DNA of 64,000 nt from Amycolatopsis rubida (lineage in GTDB: Bacteria; Actinomycetota; Actinomycetes; Mycobacteriales; Pseudonocardiaceae). The notes under the pieces were generated by a model, which saw only the letters and a program-made list of their open reading frames with translations, was not told the DNA's origin and did no database searches. Location: NCBI RefSeq assembly GCF_900115345.1, contig NZ_FOWC01000006.1, positions 1-64,000 of the forward strand, read 5' to 3'. Below, piece by piece: positions 31,601 to 40,200 of the stretch (the first letter of the stretch is position 1; each line of letters begins with the position of its first letter). The position numbers and the translations under genes are program-made.

Positions 31601-34600
31601 AGCACACCGCGGCCGCGCTGCTCCCGAAGGCAGACCCGGCCAACCTGGCCTACGTCATGTACACCTCGGGCTCGACCGGAAAGCCGAAGGGCGTCGCAGC
31701 CAGCCGCCGCGACATCGTCGCGCTCGCGGCCGACCGGCGCTTCGCTGGACACAGCCGCGTCCTGCTGCACGCGTCGCAGGCCTTCGACGCCTCGACGTAC
31801 GAACTCTGGGTGCCGCTGCTGGGCGGCGGCACGGTCGTCCTCGCCCCGCCCGGCGATCTCGATCTGGCCACCATCGGCCGCCTGTTCGCCGAGCACCGGG
31901 TCAACGCCGCCTTCCTCACCACTGGTCTGTTCCGGCTCGCGGCGCGGGAAGCCCCGGAGATCTTCCGCGGGCTCCGGGAGGTCTGGGCCGGCGGCGACGC
32001 GGTCCCGTCGGCTGCCGTGCGGCGCGTGCGCGAAACCTGCCCGGACACGACCGTCGTGGACGTCTACGGCCCGACCGAGACCACGACGTTCGCCCTGTCG
32101 CATCCGGTCCTCGGCCCGGTGCCGGACGTCGTGCCGATCGGGAAACCGCTGGACAACACCCGCGCCTACGTCCTCGGCCCGGACCTGCGGCCGGTGCCGC
32201 CGGGCGCGCTCGGCGAACTCCACCTCGCCGGCGCGGGCCTGGCGCGCGGCTACTACGGCGCGCCCGGCCTGACCGCCGAGCGGTTCCTGCCCGACCCGTT
32301 CGGGCCGCCGGGGGAGCGGATGTACCGCACCGGCGACCTCGTCCGCTGGACCGCGCGGGGCGAGCTGGACTTCGCCGGTCGCGTGGACGACCAGGTCAAG
32401 ATCCGCGGGTTCCGGATCGAACCCGGCGAGGTCGAGGCCGCGCTCGCCGCGCACCCCGGCGTTTCCCAGGCCGCCGTGCTGGCCCGCGAGGACCACGGCG
32501 TCAAACGGCTCGTCGCCTACTACACCGGCGAAGCGGACGAGCTGCCCGCGTTCCTCGGCCGGACCTTGCCGGACTACCTGGTCCCGGCCGCGTTCGTGCG
32601 ACTCGGCCGGTTGCCCTTGACCGGCAACGGCAAGCTCGACCGGCACGCCCTGCCCGCCCCGGACTTCGCCGCGGCAGGCGCCCGCACCGCACCGGCGACG
32701 GAAGCCGAACGGGTCCTGGCCGGGATCTGGTCCGAGGTGCTCGGCGTCGAGGACGTCGGGGCCGAGACGAACTTCTTCGAACTCGGCGGCGACTCGATCC
32801 TCAGCATCCAGGTCGTCTCCCGGGCCCGCCGCGCCGGGCTGGTCCTGGTGCCGCACGAGGTGTTCCGGCATCCGACGCTGGCCGCGCTGGCCGCGCACGC
32901 CGGCGGCGACCGCGGGCCGAAGGCCGAGCAAGGACCGGTCGTCGGCGAGGCACCGCTCACGCCGATCCAGCGCTGGTACTTCGAGACCCAGCCGGAGCGG
33001 TTCGACCAGCGGGTCGTCCTGGAATTCGCCGAGGAGGTCGACGAGCCCGCGCTGCGACGGGCGCTGGCCAAGGTCTGGGCGCACCACGACGCCCTGCGCC
33101 TGCGCTTCGACCGGACCCAGCACAGCGACCCGCCCGGCCCGGTGGAATTGCTGGTCGGCGAGCCCGCTTTCGACGTCAACCGCGGCCCGCTGCTGAACGC
33201 GGTCCTCGACGGGCGACGGTTGCTGCTGGCCGCCCACCACTTGGTCATCGACGGCGTTTCGTGGCGGATTCTCCTGGAGGATCTGGAAACCGCCTACCGG
33301 GGCGAGGATCTCGAACCGAAGACGACGTCGTTCCTTGCCTGGGCCCGGCGGCTGGCCGAACATGCCGCGGCAGGCGGTTTCGACAACGAACTCGCCCACT
33401 GGCAGTCCCTCCCGCCGGTCGCGCCGGGCGAGCCGGGCGTCGTCGCCGACACCCGCGAGGTCACCGTCCGCCTCGCCGCCGAGGAAACCCGGGCGCTGCT
33501 GCAGGACGTCCCCGAGGTCTACCGGACGCAGGTCAACGACGTGCTGCTGACCGCGCTGGGCCGCGTCCTGCGGGACTGGACCGGCGAAATCCCGGTGATC
33601 GATCTCGAAGGCCACGGCCGCGAGGAGCTGTTCGAGGGCGTCGACCTGTCGCGCACGGCCGGCTGGTTCACCAGCATGTTCCCGGTCGCGCTGGACGTCC
33701 CGGACGAGTGGGGTCCCGCGCTGAAGTCCGTGAAGGAACAGCTGCGCGCGATCCCGCGGCGAGGCATCGGCTACGGCGCACTGCGCTACCTGACCGGCAC
33801 GGCACCGGCGATCGACCCGCAGGTGAGCTTCAACTACCTCGGCCAGTTCAGCGCGGCCGAAGGCGGGCTGTTCCGTGTCGGCAGCCTGGATGCCGACGTC
33901 GACCCGGAGGCGCCCCGCACCCATGTGCTCGACGTCGTCGGCCGGGTCGAAGCGGGCGTGCTGGAACTGACCTGGTCGCACGCCACCGCGGGGGACGTCG
34001 TAGAAACCCTGGCCGGGCGGATGCTGACGGCGCTGCGGGAGATCATCGCGCACTGCGCCGAGCCGGACGCGGGCGGACGCACCCCGTCCGACTTCCCGCT
34101 CGCCGCGCTCGACCAGGCCGGAGTGGACCAGCTGGTCGAGGGGCGGGCAATCGAGGACATCTACCCGCTGACGCCGATGCAGGGCGGGATGGTCTTCCAC
34201 GGCCTGTCCCAGACCTCGCAGGGCATGTACTTCGAGCAGGCGAGCTTCGTGCTCGAAGGAGTCACCGATCCGCAGCGGCTCGGCCGGGCGTGGCAGCAGG
34301 TCGTCGACCGCACGCCGGTCCTGCGCACTTCGTTCGTCTGGGCCGGCGTGGACGAGCCGGTCCAGCTCGTGCACCGCGAAGCCGAGCTGCCGGTCCGGCA
34401 CCTCGACTGGAGCGATCTGGAAACCCACGATGCGGAGCTGGCGCGGCTGCTGGCCGAAGACCGCGCGCAGGGCCTGGACCTGGCCCTCGCGCCGCTGGCC
34501 CGGATCGCGCTCGCCCGGCTGTCCGGCACGGAAGTCCTGGTGCTCTGGACCTTCCACCACGTCCTGCTCGACGGCTGGAGCGTCTTCCAGGTGCTCTCGG

Positions 34601-37212
34601 ACGTCTGCACCGCCTACGCCGGGCAGCCGCTGCCGTCCCGGCCGCCGTTCCGCGACTACCTCGCCTGGCTCGGCGAGCACGACCAGGCCGCTTCCGAAGA
34701 GTTCTGGCGCGCCGCGCTCGCCGGCATCGAAGGCCCGACACCGCTGCCGGGCGACCGGACCCCGCCGTCCGGACACGCCCCGTGCTCGGCCGAGTGGCTG
34801 CCGGTCCGCCTGGACCGGCCCGCCACCGCCCGGCTGGACGCCTTCGTCAAACGCCACGGCCTCACGCACAACGTGGTGCTTCAGGGAGCGTGGGCGCTGC
34901 TGCTGTCGGTCTACAGCGGACAGAAAGACGTCGTGTTCGGGGCGACCGCTTCCGGCCGCCCGGCCGAGGTGCCCGGGGTGGACGACATTCCCGGCATCTT
35001 CATCACCACGCTGCCGGTGCGGGTCGCTGTCGACCGGAGTGTTCCCGTCGCGGACTGGCTCGCCAGGTTGCAGGCGGCGCAGGCCGAAGCGCGCGGGCAC
35101 GGGCACGTCCCGCTCGCGAAGGTCCAGGGCTGGGCAGGTCTGCCGGGAGGGGTGAACCTCTGCGACAGCCTCGTGGTGTTCGAGAACTACCCGATCACCG
35201 AGGCAGCGGCCGGGCGCGGCTTGACCGTGCGCGACCTGTCCGCCCGGGAGACGACGAACTTCCCGGTCACCGTCGTCGCCTCGCCCGGTTCGGAGCTGTC
35301 GGTGGACGTCGGCTACGACCCGGCGCTGTTCGACCCCGCGACGGTGACCGGCCTGGCCGCACGGCTGCTGGAGATCCTCGGCGGCCTGACCACGGACGGC
35401 GAGCGCGCGCTCGGCGCCGTCCCGGTCATGACCGCGGCCGAGACCCAGCTTCTCGCCGAACGGGCCGCCACCTGCGACGAGCCGGAGCCCCGGTCGCTGC
35501 CGGACTTGTTCGCCGAGCAGGTCCGGCTCCGGCCGAACGCGCTCGCGGCCGTCCTCGGCGGCGAACCGGTCACCTACGCCGAGCTGAACCGGCGGGCCAA
35601 CCGCCTCGCGAACCGGCTGGCCGGGCTCGGGCTGCGGCCGGAAGAACCCGTCGGGCTCGCCGTGGACCACACGGCCGCGGTGATCGCCGAACTGGCCGTG
35701 GTCAAGGCGGGCGGCGCGTACCTGCCGATCGACGCGCGCGCTCCGATCGAGCGGCAGCGGGCGCTGCTCGGCGGCGTCCGGTTCGTCGTTGCCGCGGAAG
35801 AGCATCCGCTCGGCCAGACCGTGCTGCTGTCCTCTGTGGACGACGAGCCGGACAGCGACCCGGAGATCGCCGCCGACCCGGACCAGGCGGCCTGCGTGAT
35901 GTACACGTCCGGGTCCTCCGGGGTGCCGAAGGGCGTGGTGGTGCGCCACCGCGACATCGCGGCGCTGGCCGCCGACCACCGGTTCCGCGGCGGAGCGCAC
36001 GAACGGATCCTGCTGCACTCGCCGCTCGCGTTCGACGCCTCGACCTACGAGCTGTGGGTGCCGCTGCTCACCGGCGGCTGGGTCGTCACCGGCCCGGACA
36101 CCGGCCTCGACGCGCCGCTGCTGCGCGGCCTGGTCCGCGAGCACGGCCTGACCTCGGTCTGGGTCACCGCCGGGCTGTTCCGGATCCTCGCCCAGGAAAC
36201 GCCGGAGTGCTTCGCCGGCCTGCGCGAGGTCTGGACCGGCGGCGACGTCGTCCCGGCGGAGGCGGTGCGGCGGGTACTGGCCGCGTGTCCCGGGCTGCGG
36301 GTCGTCGACGGCTACGGCCCGACCGAGACGACCGTGTTCGCCACCGCTTACCCGATGGACGCGCCGCCGCCGGACCGGATCCCGATCGGCCGCCCGCTGG
36401 ACGGCGCCCACGCCCGGGTGCTCGACCCGGACCTGCGCCCAGTGCCGCCCGGCGTGCCCGGCGAACTGTGCCTGGCCGGAGCGGGCCTGGCCCGGGGCTA
36501 CCGGGACCGGCCGGGGCTGACCGCGGACCGGTTCGTCGCCGACCCGGAAGGCCCGCCCGGGGAGCGGATGTACCGCACCGGCGACGTGGTCCGCTGGCGG
36601 CCCGACGGCGCCCTGGAATACCTCGGCCGCCGCGACGACCAGGTCAAACTGCGCGGGTTCCGGGTCGAACCGGGCGAGGTCGAGGCGGTGCTGGCCCGGC
36701 ATCCGGACGTCGCGCAGGCCGCGGTGCTCGTCCGGGAGGACCGGCCGGGCGCGAAGCAGCTGGTCGCCTACGTCGTCTCGGCGGCCGGAGAGGACACGCT
36801 CAGGCAGTTCCTGGCCCGGTCCCTGCCGGACTACCTGGTGCCGTCATCGATCGTCGCGCTCGACCGGCTTCCGGTGAACGCCAACGGAAAACTCGACCGG
36901 CGTGCCCTGCCCGCCCCGCAGGCGGCGGAAACCGGGCACGTCGAACCGGCTACCGAGACCGAGCGGGCGCTCGCCGGGATCTGGGCCGGGGTGCTCGGCG
37001 CGGACCGCGTCGGCGCCCAGGACAATTTCTTCTCCCTCGGCGGCGATTCGCTGCGCGGCCTGCACATTTCCGCCCAAGCCAGCGCGCTGTTCGACGTCCG
37101 GCTCACCCCGGCCGACGTGCTGGCCGCGCGCACCGTCGCGGCGCTGGCCGAAACCGTCGAAGACCTCGTGCTGAGCGAGCTGGAACGGCTTGCCGCAGAA
37201 CTGGAATCGTGA
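19669..37212 (+). CDS. Nonribosomal peptide synthetase, modules 1-5
   Basis: A 5847-residue NRPS with order A1-T1 / C2-A2-T2-E2 / C3-A3-T3-E3 / C4-A4-T4-E4 / C5-A5-T5. The phosphopantetheine serines are 537, 1548, 2967, 4376 and 5794. Condensation H-H-x-x-x-D-G motifs begin at 715 (LCL-type C2) and at 2141, 3550 and 4963 (C3-C5, DCL type with P-L-T-P-M-Q opening). Epimerase H-H-L-V-V/I-D-G motifs begin at 1688, 3101 and 4523. By-eye GrsA-style codes are A1 and A2 DAYWWGGT and A5 DAYWWGGV (all Val-like), A3 and A4 DAYFWGVT (branched aliphatic). Without a starter C domain the peptide keeps a free amino end. The C-terminal helix after T5 (E-L-E-R-L-A-A-E-L-E-S) is a likely docking tail. Start ATG 19669 has a distant GGAAGG. 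Confidence 0.95.
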   Translation: MTAQDKPAEPDPVATLPALFAAQVRRAPDALAVEGAETRLTYAELAGEAGRLAAHLLRLGLRTEDRVGVLAERSAGLIVAELAVVTAGGAYVPLDQRAPDSRLRTLLAEAGVTVLLAEDPARAAEIHSGQIVALGRVLPAAEVPSVTTHPDNLAYLMHTSGSTGTPKGVAVRHRDVAALAADRRFAGDAHRRVLLHSPAAFDASTYEMWVPLLTGGTVVVAPPGDLDVESLREVLSRYDVGAIWLTAGLFRVVAHEAPDCFHGVREVWTGGDVVPPAAVRRVLRACPGVTVVDGYGPTETTTFVTAHPVQSAEVTAMPIGRPLDGVRAYVLDDALNPAASGELYLAGAGLARGYWARPGATAEKFVADPGVPGERMYRTGDVVRWNDRGELEFLGRADDQVKIRGFRVEPGEIESVLAADDTVAEAVVLAREDGPGAKRLVAYVVLVPGAPRQDLKAVAAAALPSYQVPSAIVVLDELPLSTNGKVDRKALPAPSAEPEGIEPGTDTERAVAEIVAEVLGLDRIGVEDDFFALGGDSILAVQALSRLRRKLGADLSARALFDAPSVAQLARLLENGPRAEQAIPVGSPRELLPLSPAQRRLWLLDEMTGGSTEYNTGVGIRLSGPLDPGELHRALASLCTRHESLRTTFESVAGQGMQRIAPTGEIPLRRADSAPDDETLKAELREPFDLRTGPLTRAVLFPLAPDEHLLLLCQHHIVTDGRSIAVLTGELLDLYGGKPLPPLPLGYQDYTQWRLESERLDQLGYWRETLDGLEPLALPTDRPRPAQRATEGAVHRHDLPAGLVRGIAEAGRAQGATLFMTLTAAVQVVLAAYSGQRDIAVGTAVSGRDRAELEQLTGFFVNTLVLRSSVDGAQPFERFLADFRETVLAAFAHGDVPFDRVVEELQPERDPSRTPLAQAVVVLQRPLVSDRTVAGLRVSEYALPRPSARFDLVVEFWPQPDGLRVTVEYATALFDAATVEGLAQSLEVLLAGIAADPARPVGDLPLITAEDRRFLLPAPAERTPAETVPELFDRRAALQPGQTAVVSGDVRLTYAELHSRANGLAQHLVRRGVRPEERVGLLMDRSADLVVAVLAILKAGAAYLPLDLRAPADRLRRVLDGVSLVLTDRTWHDTAVTVHKGTSLIVADVDGPAPEITLSDQNLAYVEYTSGSTGVPKGVAVRHADVTALATDPRFASHERVLLHSPLAFDASTYELWVPLLGGGTVIVAPPGDLDADAIQELVAEHDITALWLTAGLFRLFAEETPECFAGLREVWTGGDVVPPAAVRRVLDRCPGIAVVDGYGPTETTTFATSFRMSAEVPDVIPIGTPLREVRIHVVDDRFRLLPRGAAGEVCIAGAGLARGYFGQPGLTAERFVADPFGEPGARMYRTGDRGRWRSDGPLEFLGRVDDQVKIRGFRVEPAEIERALAAEEEVAQAFVTIRTTGGRKQLAGYVVPANVDTEALRRAVARTLPDYMVPSVLLPLAELPLTANGKVDRRALPEPRAASERTAAPRTEREAVLAGIWADVLGLDRVGVDDNFFALGGDSILSIQVSSRARQAGLSVSTADLFRHQTIAALAPVVGEAAAIPARGPESGEVVLTPIQHWFFGLGADRFDQTIAVQLPADVDLTALIRALAALSERHDALRMRFTHDREAWRQHNTPVGEGHTQLRWSLTGEPRTLHLAAHHLVVDGVSWRLLLEDLDRACRQAVRDEPIDLGPRTTSFREWAGRLAEHAAAGGFDDELAHWWELPAPSPLPVDGTAENTFGRARVVTARLTAEETHALLREVPQAYRTQVNDVLLAALGRVLGDWTGHRPVLDLEGHGREELFDGVDLSRTVGWFTTVFPVALDVPDGWGAALKAVKEQLRAVPRRGIGYGALRYLAGSAPVIEPQVSFNYLGRFDLPGDLTPHRELALDVSPDTVRPHLLEVVGRVEGGELELAWHYAEGVHEESTVDRLAAATAEALREIVRHCAEPGAGGRTPSDFPLAGLDQSAVDVLAGDGRDVEDSYPLTPMQAGMVFHDLAQPGDRVYFEQVSCTVDDVPDPHRLGEAWRRIVERTPILRSRIVWDGVPRPLQVVHRAVELPVSYLDWSTVDSEEALKQLLEQDLAEGFDLARAPLARLVIAKESATRVRVLWTFHHVLLDGWSVFGILSDVVALLRGEEPPVRPPFRDYAAWLAAQDDERAGEHWRAELAGVTPTPLPLERPAVRTHTSSSTGRIPVELDDETSAAVYAFARRHRLTVNTVVQGAWAALLARYSGETEVCFGATVSGRPAELPGADDIPGIFINTLPVRVRLDGTRAVPDWLRDLQAAQAESRRFGHIGLTKLQAWSGGGSLFESIVVFENYPIDEVSGLRDVRAAERTSYPLGVVAYPGRKLSLVLTHDPERIGAPAAARLAAHLEALVRGMITAPHEPVSRVPMLSGTEIEHLLAERNETARALPAKAVPELFEAQARRTPDAVALVTDDEQITYRELDARANRLAHRLIAAGVRAEDRVAVLMNRSPELVVAELAIVKAGGAYLPLDLRAPAERLSLLLEEAEVSVLTADAAWLATAEEVHTGVIVTGESDAPDTPPAVRVDPEQLAYVIYTSGSTGRPKGVSARHRDVVALTIDRRFARHDRVLLHSQQAFDAATYELWVPLLTGGTVVLAPPGDVDVETLGRSLTTHGVTGAFLTTGLFRLVAQESPEVFAGVREVWTGGDAVPAAALRRVRAACPGTLVADVYGPTETTTFATVHPLPGEVPDVVPIGGPLDHTRAYVLDGDLRLAPPGAPGELHLAGAGLARGYLGRPGLTAERFVADPFGPPGERMYRTGDLVRWNEEGALEFVGRADEQVKIRGFRVEPSEIEAALGEHPAVAQAAVLAREDGGVKRLVAYVLGETDGLADFLGRTLPDYMVPAAFVRLERFPVNVNGKLDRHALPAPEFGARDHVAPRTGRERAIAEIWADVLSVDRVGATDDFFELGGDSILSMQVVSRARRAGLELQPGDLFAHRTPAALAAAARIATTAVERGPVHGPVPLTPIQRWFFTAQTAEPDHFHQFVQWGALDPDAANAAVEALLTHHDALRMRFARGETHWLQENGPVGAEAPLVRFEHDRLSVHHLVVDGVSWRVLIEDFERAYDQALHGKPIDLGPRTTSFRDWAIRLAEHAAGGGFDDELGYWRGVSGRTTVPVDGRGDATVASMRSVTARLSAAETGALLRDVPKVYRTQVNDVLLTALGRVLRDWTGGTAVVDLEGHGRADLFDDVDLSRTVGWFTTVFPVALDVPDDWGTALKSVKEQLRAVPRRGIGYGALRYLTGTAPEIDPQVSFNYLGQFGSGRLESDESPRSARAHLLDVVGRVETGELELTWYYAEGGHDRSTVDTLAVAMTAALREIIRHCGDPAAGGRTPSDFPLAALDQSAVDELAGDGREVEDVCPLTPMQSGMVFHALSQPGERVYFQQVGFVLDGVEDLAALERAWRRVVDRTPVLRTRIAWEGVPEPVQVVRRQVPVPIARHDWRGRTPDERDQAWRELLAADRAEGLDFTETPLLRLAFARLSDTEVRVLWTFHHVLLDGWSVFGVLSDVLAAYSGAELPERPPFRDYIAWLDRQDDAAAEDHWRRELGSLVAPARLPYDRAPAQAHTSRSSEWLRVPVENSGRLRDFARRAGLTLNTVLQGAWALVLARLSGERDVCFGTTVSGRPVDLPGADDITGIFINTLPVRTTVTGADVTEWLAELQSAQVESRRYGHLPLTKLQAWSGCGGSLFDSIVVFENYPIDNASTPGLRLRDVDAAETTNYPISVVASPGEQLTLDVGYDPDLFDTGTAERITRQLLTVLDAFGAGPGSLEDIELLTEADRHRVLVEWNDTGRPLPDEDLAGLFAEQVRQAPQAVAVVGDGIRLTYAELDRRSDRLARYLVSLGAGPETLVGVLMDRSPGLVIAELAIVKAGAAYLPLDTRAPQPRLKTLLDGVKILVADDTWRDTAAKVHSGPTVVPGEHTAAALLPKADPANLAYVMYTSGSTGKPKGVAASRRDIVALAADRRFAGHSRVLLHASQAFDASTYELWVPLLGGGTVVLAPPGDLDLATIGRLFAEHRVNAAFLTTGLFRLAAREAPEIFRGLREVWAGGDAVPSAAVRRVRETCPDTTVVDVYGPTETTTFALSHPVLGPVPDVVPIGKPLDNTRAYVLGPDLRPVPPGALGELHLAGAGLARGYYGAPGLTAERFLPDPFGPPGERMYRTGDLVRWTARGELDFAGRVDDQVKIRGFRIEPGEVEAALAAHPGVSQAAVLAREDHGVKRLVAYYTGEADELPAFLGRTLPDYLVPAAFVRLGRLPLTGNGKLDRHALPAPDFAAAGARTAPATEAERVLAGIWSEVLGVEDVGAETNFFELGGDSILSIQVVSRARRAGLVLVPHEVFRHPTLAALAAHAGGDRGPKAEQGPVVGEAPLTPIQRWYFETQPERFDQRVVLEFAEEVDEPALRRALAKVWAHHDALRLRFDRTQHSDPPGPVELLVGEPAFDVNRGPLLNAVLDGRRLLLAAHHLVIDGVSWRILLEDLETAYRGEDLEPKTTSFLAWARRLAEHAAAGGFDNELAHWQSLPPVAPGEPGVVADTREVTVRLAAEETRALLQDVPEVYRTQVNDVLLTALGRVLRDWTGEIPVIDLEGHGREELFEGVDLSRTAGWFTSMFPVALDVPDEWGPALKSVKEQLRAIPRRGIGYGALRYLTGTAPAIDPQVSFNYLGQFSAAEGGLFRVGSLDADVDPEAPRTHVLDVVGRVEAGVLELTWSHATAGDVVETLAGRMLTALREIIAHCAEPDAGGRTPSDFPLAALDQAGVDQLVEGRAIEDIYPLTPMQGGMVFHGLSQTSQGMYFEQASFVLEGVTDPQRLGRAWQQVVDRTPVLRTSFVWAGVDEPVQLVHREAELPVRHLDWSDLETHDAELARLLAEDRAQGLDLALAPLARIALARLSGTEVLVLWTFHHVLLDGWSVFQVLSDVCTAYAGQPLPSRPPFRDYLAWLGEHDQAASEEFWRAALAGIEGPTPLPGDRTPPSGHAPCSAEWLPVRLDRPATARLDAFVKRHGLTHNVVLQGAWALLLSVYSGQKDVVFGATASGRPAEVPGVDDIPGIFITTLPVRVAVDRSVPVADWLARLQAAQAEARGHGHVPLAKVQGWAGLPGGVNLCDSLVVFENYPITEAAAGRGLTVRDLSARETTNFPVTVVASPGSELSVDVGYDPALFDPATVTGLAARLLEILGGLTTDGERALGAVPVMTAAETQLLAERAATCDEPEPRSLPDLFAEQVRLRPNALAAVLGGEPVTYAELNRRANRLANRLAGLGLRPEEPVGLAVDHTAAVIAELAVVKAGGAYLPIDARAPIERQRALLGGVRFVVAAEEHPLGQTVLLSSVDDEPDSDPEIAADPDQAACVMYTSGSSGVPKGVVVRHRDIAALAADHRFRGGAHERILLHSPLAFDASTYELWVPLLTGGWVVTGPDTGLDAPLLRGLVREHGLTSVWVTAGLFRILAQETPECFAGLREVWTGGDVVPAEAVRRVLAACPGLRVVDGYGPTETTVFATAYPMDAPPPDRIPIGRPLDGAHARVLDPDLRPVPPGVPGELCLAGAGLARGYRDRPGLTADRFVADPEGPPGERMYRTGDVVRWRPDGALEYLGRRDDQVKLRGFRVEPGEVEAVLARHPDVAQAAVLVREDRPGAKQLVAYVVSAAGEDTLRQFLARSLPDYLVPSSIVALDRLPVNANGKLDRRALPAPQAAETGHVEPATETERALAGIWAGVLGADRVGAQDNFFSLGGDSLRGLHISAQASALFDVRLTPADVLAARTVAALAETVEDLVLSELERLAAELES

Positions 37213-37220
37213 GGACCCCC

Positions 37221-40200
37221 ATGACCTCGTCCCGTGCGGACCGCATCGCGGCGCTGCCCGCTCACCTGCAGGAAGCGCTGCGCCGCCGGATGGCCGGAAC
37301 GGCCGGCCGCGCGCCGGAGATCCCGGCGGCCGCCGGCCGTTCCGGTCCAGTCCCTTTGTCGTCCGCGCAACGCAGGCTGTGGTTTTTCAGCCAGCTGCGC
37401 CCGGACGATCCCGAGTACAACAGCGCGTTCGCCTTGCGGCTGACCGGTGAGCTGGACGTCGAGGCGTTGGCGACGGCGTTGCGGCTGCTGGTCGCTCGGC
37501 ATGAACCGCTGCGCACGACCTTCGAAGAAGCCGGCGGCGAACCCCGGCAGGTCATCCGGCCGCCGTACGAGGTGGCGCTTGCAGTGGCGGACGCCGCGCC
37601 GGAAGACCTCGACGCTGTCCTGAAGGCGGAGTATTCGCGGCCCTTCGACCTCTCGCACGGGCCGTTGCTGCGCGCCGTGCTCGTGCGGCTTGGTCCGGCC
37701 GAGCACGTGCTGCTGGTGTGCGTGCACCACATCGCCACCGACGGCGCGTCGATGGGCGTGCTGACCGAAGAACTCGGCCTCCTCTACCGCGACGGCGAGC
37801 GCGCGGACCTGCCGCCGCAGCCGTTGCAGTACGCGGATTTCGCGGTGTGGCAGCACAATCGCCCGACCCGTGCGGCCGGGCTGGAGCACTGGACCCGGCA
37901 GCTGGCCGGCGTGCCCCCGCTCGACCTGCCGACCGACCGGCCGCGTCCGGCTGCTCGCGGCACAGCGGGTGCGGTGCGCGAGTTCGCCGTTCCCTCCGAC
38001 GTGGCGCGCGGGCTCGCGGACCTGGCGCGCACCTCGGAAACCACGTTGTTCACCGTGCTGCTCGCGGCCTGCCAGGCGCTGTTCGCGCGCTACACCGGGC
38101 AGGAGGACATCGCGCTCGGCACCGTCGTCTCCGGCCGGGACCGCCCGGAGCTGGAGCGGGTGGTCGGGTTTTTCGTCAACACCGTCGTCCTGCGCTGCGA
38201 AGTAGACCGGTCGGCTCCGTTCGCCGACCACCTGGCCGCGGCTCGGCAAACCGTCCTCGACGCCTTCGCCCACGACGACATTCCGTTCGAGGAAGTGGTC
38301 GACGCGGTGCACGCGGGCCGGGACCCTGGCCGCAACCCGTTGTTCGACGTCATGGTGCTGCTGCACAACGCCACCGGGACCGGGCCGGTGTTCCCGGACC
38401 TGGCCGCCGAACCGGCCGGGGTGGCACGGGATTCCGCCACCTTCGACCTCACTGTCGAGTTCGAAGAATCCGGCGGCCGCCTGGCCGGGCTCGTCGAGTA
38501 CAGCACCGAACTGTTCGAGGCCGGGACGATCGACCGGCTGATCGCCCACCTGCTGCGGCTGCTGGCCGGGATCGCCGCCGACCCGGGCCGCCGCATCGCC
38601 GACCTGCCGCTGACCACCGGGACCGAGGAAGCCCGGTTGCTCGGCTGGCGCGGCCCGGTGCTCGACGTCCCGGACGGCACGATCGTCGACCTCCTCGACC
38701 ACCAGGCCAGGACCCAGCCGGCGGCGACCGCGCTGGTGTGCGGCGACGTCCGGCTGAGCTTCGCCGAACTCGCCGCGCGCACCGACGTGCTCGCCGCGGA
38801 TCTCGCCGGCCGGGGCGCGGGGCCGGACCGGGTGGTGGCTGTGCTGCTCCCGCGCTCGGCCGACGCGATCGTCGCGCTGTTCGCCGTGCTCAAAGCCGGG
38901 GCGGTGCACCAGTCGATCGATCCCGGCCTGCCCGCCGAGCGGATCGAGACGCTGCTGGCCGACACCCGGCCGGCGGTGGTGCTGGACCGCATCGGCGGCT
39001 TCACCGACGGTCCGCGCCCGCCCGCGCCCAAGCCGTCGGACGCGGCCTACGTGATCCACACCTCCGGGTCGACCGGCACGCCCAAGGGCGTCGTGGTCGA
39101 GCACGCGGCGCTGGCGAACCTGCTGGCCAACCACCGGTCCGCGTTCGGCCGCGAACGGGTGCGCGCGGCGCTCACCGCGTCGCTGTCGTTCGACACGTCG
39201 TGGGAAGGGCCGCTGCTGCTGGCGGACGGCCACGAACTGCACCTGATCAGCGACGAAACCCGGCTCGACCCGGCCGCGCTCACTCGCTATGTCCGCGAGG
39301 AGCGCATCGGCTTCCTCGACGTGACCCCGTCCTACCTGCGGCAGTTGCTGCCCGCCGGACTGCTCGACGGCGAACAGCGGCCGCGGTTCCTCATGGTCGG
39401 CGGCGAGGCCATCGGGGCGAGCCTGTGGCACGAACTCGCCGGATCCGGGGTGGCCGCCGGAAACTACTACGGCCCGACCGAGTCCACTGTGGACTCGACG
39501 TGGGCTCCGGTGACCGGGGACCGCCCGTCGATCGGCCGCCCGCTGGGGAACGTCGGCGCGTACGTTCTCGACGAACAGCTCCGCCTCGTCCCGGCCGGGG
39601 TCCCCGGCGAACTCTGCCTCGCCGGAGCCCAGCTCGCGCGCGGCTACCTCGGCCGGCCAGGCCTGAGCGCCGACCGCTTCGTGCCGAACCCCTTCGGCGC
39701 GCCGGGAACCCGCCTCTACCGGACCGGCGACCGCGCCCGCTGGACCGCCGAGGGTCAGCTGGAACACCTCGGCCGGACCGACGACCAGGTCAAGGTCCGC
39801 GGCTTCCGGATCGAGCCCGGCGAGGTCGAGACCGCGCTGCGCGCACAGCCGCAGGTGGTCGATGCCGCCGTCGACGCGCGTGACGGCAGGCTCGTCGCGT
39901 ATCTCGTCGGCGACGCCGAGCCCGCCGAACTGCGCGCCGCGCTGACCCAGTCGTTGCCCGCCCACCTGGTGCCGTCGGCGTTCGTCCGCCTCGACCGGCT
40001 GCCGCTGACCCGGCACGGAAAACTGGACCGCCGGGCGCTGCCGGAGCCGGAGGTTTCCGCGTCAGCGCAGTACCTCGCTCCGCGAGACGAGCGCGAACGG
40101 CTCGTGACCGACGTCTGGGCCGAGGTGCTCGGCCTGGAGCGAGTCGGCGTCGAAGACGACTTCTTCGCCCTCGGCGGCGATTCGCTGCTCGGCATCCGCG

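Noticed and set aside
26806..36702. Very long minus-strand open frame opposite the first NRPS
   Set aside because: The translation is Arg/Gly/Val-rich with no family resemblance; it is a frame kept open by GC-rich codon bias of the real plus-strand gene.
30882..37220. Upstream extension of the second NRPS reading frame
   Set aside because: This part overlaps the first NRPS in another frame and has no domain motifs; the true start at 37221 has a ribosome site and a docking-type N-terminus.
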